A stretch of 55,153 nt of DNA from JANMDU01 sp031388245 (GTDB taxonomy: Bacteria; Pseudomonadota; Gammaproteobacteria; Burkholderiales; Burkholderiaceae_C). Positions 24,934 to 36,167 of the stretch are shown piece after piece. The stretch lies in contig JANNED010000340.1 in the NCBI GenBank assembly GCA_031388245.1, positions 1 through 55,153 of the forward strand, in the 5' to 3' direction. The translations under genes and the position numbers were made by a program. The notes beneath the pieces are model-generated. The model saw only the letters and a program-made list of their open reading frames with translations, was not told where the DNA came from and searched no databases. Position 1 is the stretch's first letter. Every line of letters starts with the position of its first letter.

Positions 24934-26886
24934 TTATTTGATCTCTTCGATGCTGACCAATGTAGCACCATACGCATCCGAGCACAGCGGATTGTTGCGG
25001 CGACTGCTTGTGCCTACGCATTCTTGGCTGCTCAGTAGTGCGCTGGAGCCCATGAGTGCGCCTAAGTTGGCTCGGCCTTGGGCATCATTGAGTGAGCTGA
25101 TAAAAGGGCCGACTTTACTCGCAACCAAGCTGGCAAGATCTCGCGGGGCATCGGAGACGAAAACGAGTAGCGTGTTTTTGCCCTCTGGCCCGCTGGCGCG
25201 CACACGCCAGTTGGGACGCGGCAGAGTGATTTGCTTGCCCGCTTCGACGCGGTTGTTTTGGTCGAGATCGTTTGGGAAGAGCATATAGAGTGATTTGTTA
25301 TCCGACCCAGCCATTGCGATGTACAAGAAGCCCGCTCGCTCAGATTGCACGAAGAAGTCGAGTGAGTCTTGCCCGATTTTAAGCTTGTCTTTGGTAAGCG
25401 CGACTTGCACGCGGCGCTTGGCATCGCGCTGCTCAAACATTTGGCGCAGAGCTTGCTCGCCGCTGAGTTGTGCAGGAGCTGGCGCTACAACGACAGACGC
25501 TGGGGTTGGTGCAGCTGCCATTGGGCGTGGTGGCTGCGCAGGCACTGATACGGCCGCAGGCATGTGTGCAGGGGCAACCAGAGCTGGTGCAGGTGGTCGC
25601 GTGGGAGTGAGTGCAACGGGCGCAGACGCAGTCGTGGCAGGGCCTGTTGCCACAGCCGTCACTGGCGCTAGCGATGCCACGGTGCTCGCTTGGCTGAACC
25701 ACGCGGGTACAAAGCCGGTGTTGCCGGTGAGTTGGATGTTGTGCGGCTTGAAGTTCGCATCATTCTTCATGCGATCGTTGAGCTTGGCTTGCGCACATTG
25801 GCGAATCTCATCCATGCTGATAGCGCCCGAGCCATCCAAATCTTTGGCATCGCGCAGCATACAATCGCGCATGAATTGTGTAGCCAAGCCGCCTTTGTTG
25901 GCATCATCAAAGCTGATCTCATTGTCTCTGGAGGCACTGATATGGATGATATCTTGCGGCAACGCGCCCGCGCTCACTTGCTCCACCGTGAGGTTGCGGG
26001 TTTTGATATTGACCGGGCGACCACATTCTTCGGTGATGGCGCTAAATTTGGGGCGCAGCGTGCCTTCGTCTTCCGGCGTTGTGAAGCCACGCGTGCGATA
26101 AGGTGAGGCATTAGCCACCAGGCCACCGGAGTGGCATGCGTCATACATCACGAAGAGTTTGTCGGTCTTCTCCGTAATCGGCTTGAGCAGTTTGCTCATC
26201 TCGCGGTTGGTGATCGTGCCACTTTGTCCGCCATCGTGTGCGAGCAGGGCTTCAATGCAGCCACCTGCTTGCGGATCGTTGTAGCGCGTGCCGTGGCCGC
26301 TGTAGTGGATGAACACGCGGTCGCCTTCTTGCACGCTGGCATTCAAATCAGCCAAGGCCTTGCGAATATTGTCGCCCGTGGCTTGCGCATCTTGCAAGTA
26401 ACGGATATTGCCCGCTGGTACCTGCATGGCCTGCGCCATTTGTGTGGCGCTTTCTTTGTCCACCCGTGCGCCGGGCAGAGACGGAATATTCGGATCAGAA
26501 TACGTGCTCACACCAATGATCAGCGCATGGCGGTTACTGCGCAGTGGCAAGCTGCGCACACCTAAAGTCAGCGCAGCATTGACTACGGTGCCCGTGGCTT
26601 GGCGACCCGTAGGAACACTTGAGGCGCTGGATGCGTCTACTGGCAAATTAAGCGCAGAGGCGCGCACCCAGCCTTGTCGCCCAGCAAACTCCACCAATGC
26701 CCAGCCACCTTCCAACGAGATCAGGCGCACAGCAGCGCCGGGGGCAATTGGAGCAATGGCAGACGCACTGGGCAATTTGTCAGTGCGTAGCTCCGTGGCA
26801 CGCAGTGCCGTCGTTACTTGAGCTTGCGCTGCCAAGCTGGTTGCGGCAATGAAGGCGAGAGCGAAATGGGCGATGCGATGGTTCAT
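24934..26886 (-). CDS. Secreted caspase-like (C14) protease with SH3-like, EF-hand and DUF4384-type regions
   Basis: The 650-residue protein has a signal peptide (residues 1-22, AQA). A bacterial SH3-like fold covers about residues 40-82. The caspase p20-type domain is at 118-395, with the catalytic dyad His198 (HYSGHG) and Cys251 (DACHSGG). Inside it, residues 349-360 form a canonical EF-hand loop (DLDGSGAISMDE), so calcium control is likely. Residues 400-475 are a Pro/Ala linker. Residues 488-610 resemble DUF4384, ending LYMLFPNDLDQNNRV and LLVFVSD. The start ATG overlaps the CHASE2 stop by 4 bp (ATGA). It is the last gene of the OmpA-CHASE2-caspase operon. Substrates are unknown; metacaspases cut after Arg/Lys. 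Confidence 0.92.
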   Translation of the reverse strand: MNHRIAHFALAFIAATSLAAQAQVTTALRATELRTDKLPSASAIAPIAPGAAVRLISLEGGWALVEFAGRQGWVRASALNLPVDASSASSVPTGRQATGTVVNAALTLGVRSLPLRSNRHALIIGVSTYSDPNIPSLPGARVDKESATQMAQAMQVPAGNIRYLQDAQATGDNIRKALADLNASVQEGDRVFIHYSGHGTRYNDPQAGGCIEALLAHDGGQSGTITNREMSKLLKPITEKTDKLFVMYDACHSGGLVANASPYRTRGFTTPEDEGTLRPKFSAITEECGRPVNIKTRNLTVEQVSAGALPQDIIHISASRDNEISFDDANKGGLATQFMRDCMLRDAKDLDGSGAISMDEIRQCAQAKLNDRMKNDANFKPHNIQLTGNTGFVPAWFSQASTVASLAPVTAVATGPATTASAPVALTPTRPPAPALVAPAHMPAAVSVPAQPPRPMAAAPTPASVVVAPAPAQLSGEQALRQMFEQRDAKRRVQVALTKDKLKIGQDSLDFFVQSERAGFLYIAMAGSDNKSLYMLFPNDLDQNNRVEAGKQITLPRPNWRVRASGPEGKNTLLVFVSDAPRDLASLVASKVGPFISSLNDAQGRANLGALMGSSALLSSQECVGTSSRRNNPLCSDAYGATLVSIEEIK

Positions 26887-28562
26887 GGTGTCCTCGTTGA
26901 CATAGTGTGTGAATCGGATGCGAGCAAGCGATGCGCTTGCTGCGCAAGTGTGGCCTCACTCTGCGCAGCCGCCATGGGCTCGCTACAAAGCATGTTGTGT
27001 TGAGTGAGCAATTCGCGCAGCTTCACCAGCTCTTGAGCAGGGCCTGCGATACAGATCTTGTGCAGCAAAGCAGGCCAGCGCAGCGTGCTGGGCCACACGG
27101 CAGAGGCATCGCCACCAATGATGCGGCATTGCGGCGCGTGCAGCTCCAAGCGACGAATCAGGCGATCAAGCTTGGCATCGGTGATGGGCTCTTGAGCATC
27201 AACGCGAAGAATCGCCAGCTTGCTTTTTGCATCAGAGGGCACGTCGCACCAATAATTGCGCCGCCAGCCATTCCATAGTTTGAGCGCAGCGATGAAGAGC
27301 AGTGCTACGCCAGCTGCCAAGTGCAAATCAACGAAGAGTGAGCCCGCATTGAGCGAGAGATAGCTTACTGCCAGCAGCGCAGCAGGCAGCAATAAGAGCG
27401 CAGGCTCAAGAGATGCCAATCCGCGCTTTAAGGCCCAAGCGGCCATGCCGCACACTAGCAATACGGCCAACAGCGCTTGCAATGCGGCAGGCAACTCGTC
27501 CAGATGATGGCCATTGATGGCGTTGTCCATCGCAGTGGCTAAGCTATCCACGCCGGCTTGCTGTGCCGATAAGGGCGTCGGGTGAATATCGTGCAAACTC
27601 GAAGCGCTTGCGCCGATCAACACGATTTTCCCTACAAAGTTGATCTGTATAGCTGGATTTCCTTCGGCTTGTGCAAAAACCTGCGCGAATGGAATACGCG
27701 GGTAACTGTTGGCACTGTCGCGCCAAGCCATCAAATCATTTTTTTTAGAATGAAATGATCTATTTACGGCTGTTGAAGCTAAATTGTTAGCTATCGGTTT
27801 GATAGCACTTGTTTGCACGGTGTGAGCTACCGCATAAGCGAGGGATTGAATTCGACTGCCATCTGGCAGCATCTCGACAAAACGATAGCGCCGCAGCACA
27901 CCGTCGGCATCAGCGTAGCCATTGTTATAGCCTAGCTTTGCAGCGGCAACCGCAGGCAAGATCGGCGCAATCACTGCTAGTGTTGCTGGCTTGGCTTGCG
28001 GATTGACGGTTGGCAAGAGGGATGGCGTGGCAAGCGCTGATCGTCCCAAACTGGCTGCATCGTGCGAGAGCCACAGTCTTGGTAACATTGAGGCATCTAT
28101 TTGGCTCTGCGCATCGTATTTAGCAGGTAATCGTATCACTGAAAATACACTGCGCTCACTACGTTTGACTGCATCGTCAAAAGCCTTGTCACCACCGGGC
28201 GAGAGGCGATCCGCATCGCTAAAAACTACATCCCACGCAATGGCCACAGGCTGCTGCTTTTCAAGATAATCAAGCACCGTAGCCAGTGTATCGCGCGGCC
28301 AAGGCCAACGGCCAAACTCTTTGGCCATGGCTTGCAGCGAGGATTCATCAATATCCACAATGATGATGCGCGGATCGCGCGGCGCCGCATAAAAGCGAGT
28401 ACGCACCATAGCGTCATATGTGGAATTAGCCAGCCCACTAGATACTTTGAGCACCATCAAATCTACGACCGCCCACAACGACAGCGCGGCTGCCAAGCTC
28501 CAAGTGATGACCAAAAGTGGCATTGAGCCCAGCCAAGTGGTCAAGCGGCGGATGGGCAGCAT
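26883..28562 (-). CDS. CHASE2-domain membrane sensor without an output domain
   Basis: The protein has 559 residues from the ATG at 28562; a TTG at 28583 would overlap the OmpA gene by 8 bp. A first helix at about residues 16-38 is followed by a periplasmic CHASE2 domain (45-350; RIIIVDIDESSLQAM, GRWPWPRDTLA, AIAWDVVFSDAD, KIVLIGASASSLHDIHPTPL). Three helices follow (about 358-432). The last 120 residues are cytosolic, with no cyclase, kinase, GGDEF or HTH motif. CHASE2 proteins normally carry such outputs. Tight coupling to the caspase gene suggests that signal transfer is to a partner protein. A repeat copy lies in frame within the CHASE2 part. Confidence 0.9.
   Translation of the reverse strand: MLPIRRLTTWLGSMPLLVITWSLAAALSLWAVVDLMVLKVSSGLANSTYDAMVRTRFYAAPRDPRIIIVDIDESSLQAMAKEFGRWPWPRDTLATVLDYLEKQQPVAIAWDVVFSDADRLSPGGDKAFDDAVKRSERSVFSVIRLPAKYDAQSQIDASMLPRLWLSHDAASLGRSALATPSLLPTVNPQAKPATLAVIAPILPAVAAAKLGYNNGYADADGVLRRYRFVEMLPDGSRIQSLAYAVAHTVQTSAIKPIANNLASTAVNRSFHSKKNDLMAWRDSANSYPRIPFAQVFAQAEGNPAIQINFVGKIVLIGASASSLHDIHPTPLSAQQAGVDSLATAMDNAINGHHLDELPAALQALLAVLLVCGMAAWALKRGLASLEPALLLLPAALLAVSYLSLNAGSLFVDLHLAAGVALLFIAALKLWNGWRRNYWCDVPSDAKSKLAILRVDAQEPITDAKLDRLIRRLELHAPQCRIIGGDASAVWPSTLRWPALLHKICIAGPAQELVKLRELLTQHNMLCSEPMAAAQSEATLAQQAHRLLASDSHTMSTRTP
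27767..27806 (-). repeat. Dispersed hairpin repeat, partial copy L (inside the CHASE2 gene)
   Basis: GCTATC-N5-GATAGC (27790-27806) is a perfect 6-bp hairpin. On the minus strand it is followed by TAACAATTTAGC and AACAGCCG, a weak match to the family tail. It is read in frame (AIKPIANNLAS). Confidence 0.4.
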
Positions 28563-28575
28563 GGGTTGCGTGGCT

Positions 28576-29190
28576 TCAATCAAGATTCACAATACGCACG
28601 CGGCGGTTTTCAGCAGCTTCTGGCTGCGCACGGAGAGACAGCTCGCTGGAGCCCTTGCCTTGGGCTTTTAAGCGCTCCAGCTTGACGCCTTGGCTTACGA
28701 GCACATCACGCACTGCATCCGCGCGCTGCTGTGAGAGGCGCAGGTTGTATTCAAACCGGCCTTTGGAATCGGTGTGACCTTCAATGGCGAATTTGGAGTC
28801 TTGCAGTTCTTTGGATTGCAGCGCAGCGGCGAGATTGACCAAATCTTGCTGACTAACGGGCCGCACACGGGCGGAGTCGAAATCGAATTGGATGAGTAGT
28901 GAGAGCGAAGGGCGTGGCTCAGTGGAGGCGCTAGGCGCTTGGCTTGCAGCAACAACTTGGCTCGTGGATGCGATTGATGTTACGGGAGTTGTAGACGTGT
29001 TTGCTGTGGCTGCTTGCGCTAGTGGCTCTATTGTCAAGTTACGCAAGCTGCGTGTCTTAGAAGTTTTGAGTTGCTCGATCATTTGCTCTGAGGTAGGTGT
29101 GGCAGTTACTTGAGCGGTAGCAGATAGATTGAATGCGCCTACGCAGAAGACTGCACATACAGAGAGTAAAAAAAATGAATGTTTCATCAT
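28576..29190 (-). CDS. OmpA-family peptidoglycan-binding protein
   Basis: The 204-residue protein has a signal peptide (residues 1-27, TAQ). A low-complexity Ser/Thr/Ala stretch spans 55-92. The OmpA C-terminal domain follows at 97-204: IQFDFDSARV, IEGHTDSKGRFEYNLRLSQQRA and AENRRVRIV. The Asp of HTD and the Arg of RRVRI bind the diaminopimelate of peptidoglycan. It is the first gene of the OmpA-CHASE2-caspase operon and probably anchors the module to the cell wall. Confidence 0.92.
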   Translation of the reverse strand: MMKHSFFLLSVCAVFCVGAFNLSATAQVTATPTSEQMIEQLKTSKTRSLRNLTIEPLAQAATANTSTTPVTSIASTSQVVAASQAPSASTEPRPSLSLLIQFDFDSARVRPVSQQDLVNLAAALQSKELQDSKFAIEGHTDSKGRFEYNLRLSQQRADAVRDVLVSQGVKLERLKAQGKGSSELSLRAQPEAAENRRVRIVNLD

Positions 29191-29349
29191 GCCAAGCTTG
29201 TTTGAGATTGCAGGACTTGCGGCTGAATAGTTGCAATGTCACTGTTTAGCTAACGTTATTCACTAAAAATTCGCCGCAGTTCATTTTACAAAATAGGCAC
29301 GTTTTCCCGAAATATTTTTCCTGAATGCGGTAAATTACTTGTAGGCATT

Positions 29350-29378
29350 TTGACAAATTGACCCACTTAGCTAGTGTA
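29350..29378 (+). promoter_or_regulatory. Candidate promoter of the lipoprotein gene
   Basis: TTGACA with a 17-bp spacer to TAGTGT, or a 19-bp spacer to TGTAAT. It lies in the AT-rich 334-bp gap between the divergent OmpA and lipoprotein genes and would give a leader of about 140 nt. Nothing else firm was seen in that gap. Confidence 0.35.
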
Positions 29379-29524
29379 ATTTTTACCAAAGCCTACCCAG
29401 AAGTGAGGAGATAAAAAATGCAGTTCTTTGTCGCCTAGTGTTTGAAAAAGATGTAACATAATAATTATTGCTAAGACCATAACAGTTTTTGCCGTCTCTT
29501 TGTCCATTGTTATCGAGGAATTGC

Positions 29525-32320
29525 ATGAATAAATATACCAATTTTCGTAACGTTCGCAACTTGGCTTGCAGCTTGATTGCGTTGTTTTTTCTAGTCTCGT
29601 GCGGCGGAGGTGGAAGTGGGAGCGCGGCGGGCATGAGCCCTGCGCTGATGGATGCACTGAGAGAGTTCAATATCGTGCTCGGCGACATTTTTGTGGATGG
29701 GCGTGGTGGTGATGGTGGTGGCGGTGGCGTTGGGGGCGCAGCGGGCGATGGCGCACCAATCAAACGCGCAACGGTTCAGGCCATTGATCGCAACGGTGTT
29801 CAGTTCAACGGCTTGACAGATGACAATGGCAATTTCCTTGTCACAACCGCCAGCACCATGACTGCGCCAATTGTCGTGAAAGTCATTGATCCAGCGGGCA
29901 AGGTGTTAACTTCGCTCATCAATGAAAACATCAGCGCGGGTGTGTTCAAGCGCGTGATGGTCAATCCTCTGACTGATAAGATTGTTTCTGACATTTTGGA
30001 TGCCAGTGTGTCAGGCACCGACAAAACCTTCGATGGTTCCAAAGTCGATGTATCCAAGCTGAATCAAGCTATCGCAGATGTCAGAACTTCGATTGCGGCA
30101 GCGCTCAGTTTTGCAGGTGTCACCACCACTGCAACGTTCAATCCCATCACTGACAAATACGTGTATGACGGAAATGGCGTTGATGCCGTGATCGAATCGA
30201 TCTCTCACAAACGCAATCCTGCAACCGGCCAGACGCAATTGACCGTCAAGCTCAGCGCGGCGAACACCAACACAGCCACAGGCGTTGTGGCGGATACGCT
30301 GATTACGGCATCTGCTCCGCTGGCAACCACTTCAGTCATCGTCAACGCCAGCCAAGAGTTGACCTATGAGAAGCTCAACACCTTGATGACGGAGATCAAT
30401 TTTTGCTTGCAAACCCCAGGTAACACTGCGCCTGCTTATGTTGCTCGCTGCAATGATGATGCACAGCCCGCCAATGGAAAATTCTTCTTTTCTGCGAATT
30501 ACAAACACAGCGGAATGGATGTGGATCAGCATTTTCTGCGCTTGTTCAGTGATACCGAAGTAGGAGGAGGGTCGCAAGCCGTTGCTGGCAGCACGCTGCG
30601 CAACGCGGTGATCCTCTACACAGGCAATTACCCTGGCTCTACGGCAACTTTCAATGACTTGGCCTTGGTTGAGTTCACAATCCGGCAGCCCAGAGTAGGA
30701 ACGCGTACCGAAGTTGTCTCTACGCCAATTGAATACCCTGTTTATGTGATGTTCAAGCGCGATGCTTCCCTCACTGCATCCAAAGCCGGCAATTGGATTG
30801 CGCATGGCAATCAACGCAACTACGACTTTACCGTTGAAGCCCGCTATTTTAAATTCAGCGAAACGAATCCATTAAGAAACGTCAATGCGAGTGGTGGAAA
30901 TCCTAGCTTCATGCGCTCAGAATTACGGTTCTTTTTTAACCCGAATCGTTTCAACATAGCCACTCAGACTTGGGAAAATGCCCAGATCAGAGCCGTTCGT
31001 ATGAAAGGGCCTGGCTTGCCAGCAGCTGGCTTGGTGTTAACCAATAGCACGGTGTGTGGCGCAAATGACTATTTGGCCGTTCACAACAGCAGTGGAAGCG
31101 TTGGCACCACCACGATGAGCACCAACCTAGGTCAAAATTCATTCAGGTTAAATGCTATCGCGCTCAATGCTGATGCTTTGTATTCAGGGTACTTCCCCTC
31201 AAGTGCTGGCACTCCGGGCTCCAGTGGTGGGCAAGCTTGGGCCATACCCGCTGTGACAGACTTTTCCATGTTCAAATCTTTCAATCAGTACACGGCTGAA
31301 ATTTTCTTGAATAGCAATGTCTCGGGTGTGCCAGACGCGGTGGAATACTCCCGCATCTTGTCGCCCATCACTTCTCCGACTGCGGCGCTTGGATTCCCAT
31401 TGAATGATGTGTCTCCCTCGGCCAGCCTAGTGACTCCTGGGGCTGATGGCTACGTGCCAGCCGGCAGCAGCTTTAACGTCAGCTGGGTGAATAACCTCAA
31501 CAGCGGCCCGGTGGAAAGCGTCAGTATTTATGCCGAACAGCGCGACCCGAAGGGGGCGCTGGCAAGTAGCGCAAGCATCAACCCCAAGAAATGGGGCGGC
31601 AATAGCCGTGTGGCCAGCGCTTACAGCTTGAGTAATCGACCCACCAGCAAAGCAGTTGGCATTGATATTGCTGCCGATCCAGACTGCGGGTCGGGCAATA
31701 TTCCTTCGTTGGGCAGCGGTACACCCGGCGACTATCGTGAAGTGACGATTCGTAGCTGGCAGAGCCGCGCCCGCATGTACAACAGTGTGGGTTGGAGCAA
31801 TCCGTTCCACACAACCACGATTGCTTTCCCCAGCGCGCTGATGCCTGCGGTCAACACGCTCCAAAACTACCAAGCAACTGCTGCAGATACGGTGTCGAAT
31901 GTGCCTATCACCATCACCATTAAACTCACCATCTCTACCTCTTCGGTGACAGCGCTTGATGGCTCTACCTCTACAGCCACGCGAGTCTTCCACAGTGGAT
32001 CCCAATCGACGATCGCGATGGGAGCGACAACGTTCTCGCCATCTACGAACCCTTTCGTAACACAAACGTTTTACGGGATATGGAATGCTGCAACGAGCCA
32101 ATACTCGTTCAATGCGAATACAACACCTGCTTATGTCTCGGCACCTGGTGGTACAACCGTACCCATCACTTATAGTTTCCTCGATATGAATGGTAATTGG
32201 TGGTCTGGCATTATTAATGGCACTAATTTTGTGGGCACACATTACGTTCCGTTGACTGGGTCCACGCGGGGCATTCCAGGAAGTAGCTATCGCTTCCGAG
32301 CGACAGTGATTTTCCAATAG
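29525..32320 (+). CDS. Large lipoprotein of unknown function
   Basis: The 931-residue protein starts at the ATG at 29525, which has a GAGGAA site. The lipobox FFLVSC (Cys at about residue 28) is followed by Gly-rich linkers (CGGGGSGS, GGDGGGGGVGG). Residues 72-150 look like a carboxypeptidase-regulatory-like beta domain (VQAIDRNGVQFNGLTDDNGNF). The rest is Ser/Thr/Asn-rich beta-type sequence with no recognised family. Codon use is more AT-rich than in flanking genes. It is divergent from the OmpA operon and precedes the second caspase. I infer a surface or periplasmic protein. Confidence 0.8.
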   Translation: MNKYTNFRNVRNLACSLIALFFLVSCGGGGSGSAAGMSPALMDALREFNIVLGDIFVDGRGGDGGGGGVGGAAGDGAPIKRATVQAIDRNGVQFNGLTDDNGNFLVTTASTMTAPIVVKVIDPAGKVLTSLINENISAGVFKRVMVNPLTDKIVSDILDASVSGTDKTFDGSKVDVSKLNQAIADVRTSIAAALSFAGVTTTATFNPITDKYVYDGNGVDAVIESISHKRNPATGQTQLTVKLSAANTNTATGVVADTLITASAPLATTSVIVNASQELTYEKLNTLMTEINFCLQTPGNTAPAYVARCNDDAQPANGKFFFSANYKHSGMDVDQHFLRLFSDTEVGGGSQAVAGSTLRNAVILYTGNYPGSTATFNDLALVEFTIRQPRVGTRTEVVSTPIEYPVYVMFKRDASLTASKAGNWIAHGNQRNYDFTVEARYFKFSETNPLRNVNASGGNPSFMRSELRFFFNPNRFNIATQTWENAQIRAVRMKGPGLPAAGLVLTNSTVCGANDYLAVHNSSGSVGTTTMSTNLGQNSFRLNAIALNADALYSGYFPSSAGTPGSSGGQAWAIPAVTDFSMFKSFNQYTAEIFLNSNVSGVPDAVEYSRILSPITSPTAALGFPLNDVSPSASLVTPGADGYVPAGSSFNVSWVNNLNSGPVESVSIYAEQRDPKGALASSASINPKKWGGNSRVASAYSLSNRPTSKAVGIDIAADPDCGSGNIPSLGSGTPGDYREVTIRSWQSRARMYNSVGWSNPFHTTTIAFPSALMPAVNTLQNYQATAADTVSNVPITITIKLTISTSSVTALDGSTSTATRVFHSGSQSTIAMGATTFSPSTNPFVTQTFYGIWNAATSQYSFNANTTPAYVSAPGGTTVPITYSFLDMNGNWWSGIINGTNFVGTHYVPLTGSTRGIPGSSYRFRATVIFQ

Positions 32321-32331
32321 CCTCGCCAACA

Positions 32332-32357
32332 AGCAAACCCCGCAAACGGGGTTTGCT
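32332..32357 (+). other. Strong intergenic hairpin without T run
   Basis: Perfect 11-bp arms AGCAAACCCCG and CGGGGTTTGCT enclose the loop CAAA. It lies between the lipoprotein and caspase genes. It may protect or separate the two parts of a shared mRNA, or be a weak terminator. Confidence 0.6.
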
Positions 32358-32369
32358 GCTTGATGAGAG

Positions 32370-34664
<2,295 letters not shown>

Positions 34665-34750
34665 CTTTTAATAAGGGTATTACATGCTAGCATTAATGCA
34701 GCGACAAGCGAAAATCATTATCAGCTAGAGTCTGTGGGGTTAGGGTTTTG

Positions 34751-34838
34751 AGGACACTTTGATCTGCCCCTCAAACACTGCACAGTATTACTCGATGACA
34801 AAGCGGTGGTGCGCGATGGTGTGATTGTGGCCTGAGTT
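34751..34838 (+). pseudogene. 88-bp direct repeat, right copy: orphan 3' fragment of the NicX-like gene
   Basis: This copy keeps the last 28 codons and the stop of the NicX-like gene, but nothing upstream of it is related. It marks the right boundary of the 10-kb island and directly precedes the end of the NTF2-like gene. The 206-bp gap 34665-34870 holds nothing else recognisable. Confidence 0.9.
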
Positions 34839-34870
34839 CAGACAAATCGATGCCTTCAGACCCTCAGAAA

Positions 34871-35314
34871 TCAGCTGTTTGCCCGCTTTTTCAACCACCG
34901 CATCAAAGCCCCCACAAACGGAAGCTTCTCATACAGCTCTTCTGCCGCATCCCAGTAATCGCGGTGAAAAGCTATGCGCCCATCCGGGGCCAATTGCACA
35001 TGTGAACAGCCGCGCACGGTTTGTAGGGTGGCGGTATCAAAGCGCTTGAAGCGGAATTTAAAATCCCATACGATAAAGCACTGATCGCCCTGAGCCACCA
35101 CATTCGTCACCACGAAATGCGGCTCGTGCAGCGCGACATACATGTGGCTGAAGATTCTCTGCACCTCAGCCAAGCCGCGCACTTCGTTAAATGGGTCTTT
35201 GAAGTATGCATCGCTCGTGTACACGTTGCCCATGTGTTCGACAGCGCTGGGCTGCAAACATTCAAAAAAATCCACAATGCGCTGTATGCGTGCGTCTGAG
35301 CAACTGTGTGCCAT
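34871..35314 (-). CDS. NTF2/SnoaL-like protein
   Basis: The 147-residue protein is a single NTF2-fold domain with AYFKDPFNEVRGLAEVQRIFSHM and the end FHRDYWDAAEELYEKLPFVG, as in the nuclear transport factor 2 family proteins found beside ChrR-regulated genes. Function unknown, possibly a small enzyme or binding protein. It lies 3 bp after the SDR gene and is the last gene of the eight-gene operon. Confidence 0.88.
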   Translation of the reverse strand: MAHSCSDARIQRIVDFFECLQPSAVEHMGNVYTSDAYFKDPFNEVRGLAEVQRIFSHMYVALHEPHFVVTNVVAQGDQCFIVWDFKFRFKRFDTATLQTVRGCSHVQLAPDGRIAFHRDYWDAAEELYEKLPFVGALMRWLKKRANS

Positions 35315-35317
35315 GGT

Positions 35318-36088
35318 TTACAGACCCGTGAATTTGCGTGTCATTTTGAAATACACGCTGTAGGGCGCGCTGCGCATGAGCTTGAGCCATGTTGTGAAGC
35401 GCTTGGGGAAATGGATTTCAAATTGCCCCGCAGCCCATCCTGCCAGGATTTCGTCAGCCGCTTGACTTGGTTTGATCAAAGCCGGCATGCGAAATGTGTT
35501 TTGAGACGTGAGCGGTGTTTCAACGAAACCCGGATTGATGATGCTCACACCCAAGCCTTCATCGTGCAGATCAATGTACAGCGCCTCAGCCATATTGATC
35601 ATGGCGGCCTTGGTCGGGCCATAAGCCAGTGATTTCGGCAAACCACGAAAGCCCGCTACGCTGGAGACATAGCTCAAATGCCCGCGTTTGGCAGCCAGCA
35701 TGGCGGGCATCAAAGCTTCTGTCACGAACACAGCGCCCAAGTAATTGACCTGCATGTGCTGCGCCATGGTGGCGCTGTTGATGTCTTGCGCACGCAACGG
35801 TTGATAGATGCCGGCGCAATACATCATCACATCGAGGCCGCCACCAGAGATTAATTTTTCTGCTGCCGCTTTGACACCCGCCTGATCGGTTGCATCAAGC
35901 TGCAGGGTGTGCAGACCAGGGCATAAGGCGGCCAGTTCAGCCAAGGGCGCTGCGCTGCGCGCCGAAACAAAGACTTTCGCACCCGCTGCATGCAGCGCCT
36001 GTGCAGTGGCGCGACCAATACCGGTAGAGGCGCCCACGAGCCAGACACGCTTGCCTCGCCATTGAGAGATTTTAGGATTGAGGCTCAT
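35318..36088 (-). CDS. Short-chain dehydrogenase/reductase
   Basis: The 256-residue protein starts at the ATG at 36088. The Rossmann motif is GASTGIGRA, followed by the NAG-like CAG, the catalytic Ser (YVSSVAG) and YGPTK (Tyr/Lys). The C-terminal RFTTWLKLMRSAPYSVYF is hydrophobic or membrane-associated, as in the SDRs of the fatty-acid modification cluster. Substrate unknown, probably a lipid aldehyde or ketone. Confidence 0.92.
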   Translation of the reverse strand: MSLNPKISQWRGKRVWLVGASTGIGRATAQALHAAGAKVFVSARSAAPLAELAALCPGLHTLQLDATDQAGVKAAAEKLISGGGLDVMMYCAGIYQPLRAQDINSATMAQHMQVNYLGAVFVTEALMPAMLAAKRGHLSYVSSVAGFRGLPKSLAYGPTKAAMINMAEALYIDLHDEGLGVSIINPGFVETPLTSQNTFRMPALIKPSQAADEILAGWAAGQFEIHFPKRFTTWLKLMRSAPYSVYFKMTRKFTGL

Positions 36089-36167
36089 GGTCTGTGTTGG
36101 ATGTGTTGTTTTGGGTCTGAGGCTGGCTGGAAATGAAGATGAAAGCGACTGCGGCGAGGGATGCCCA

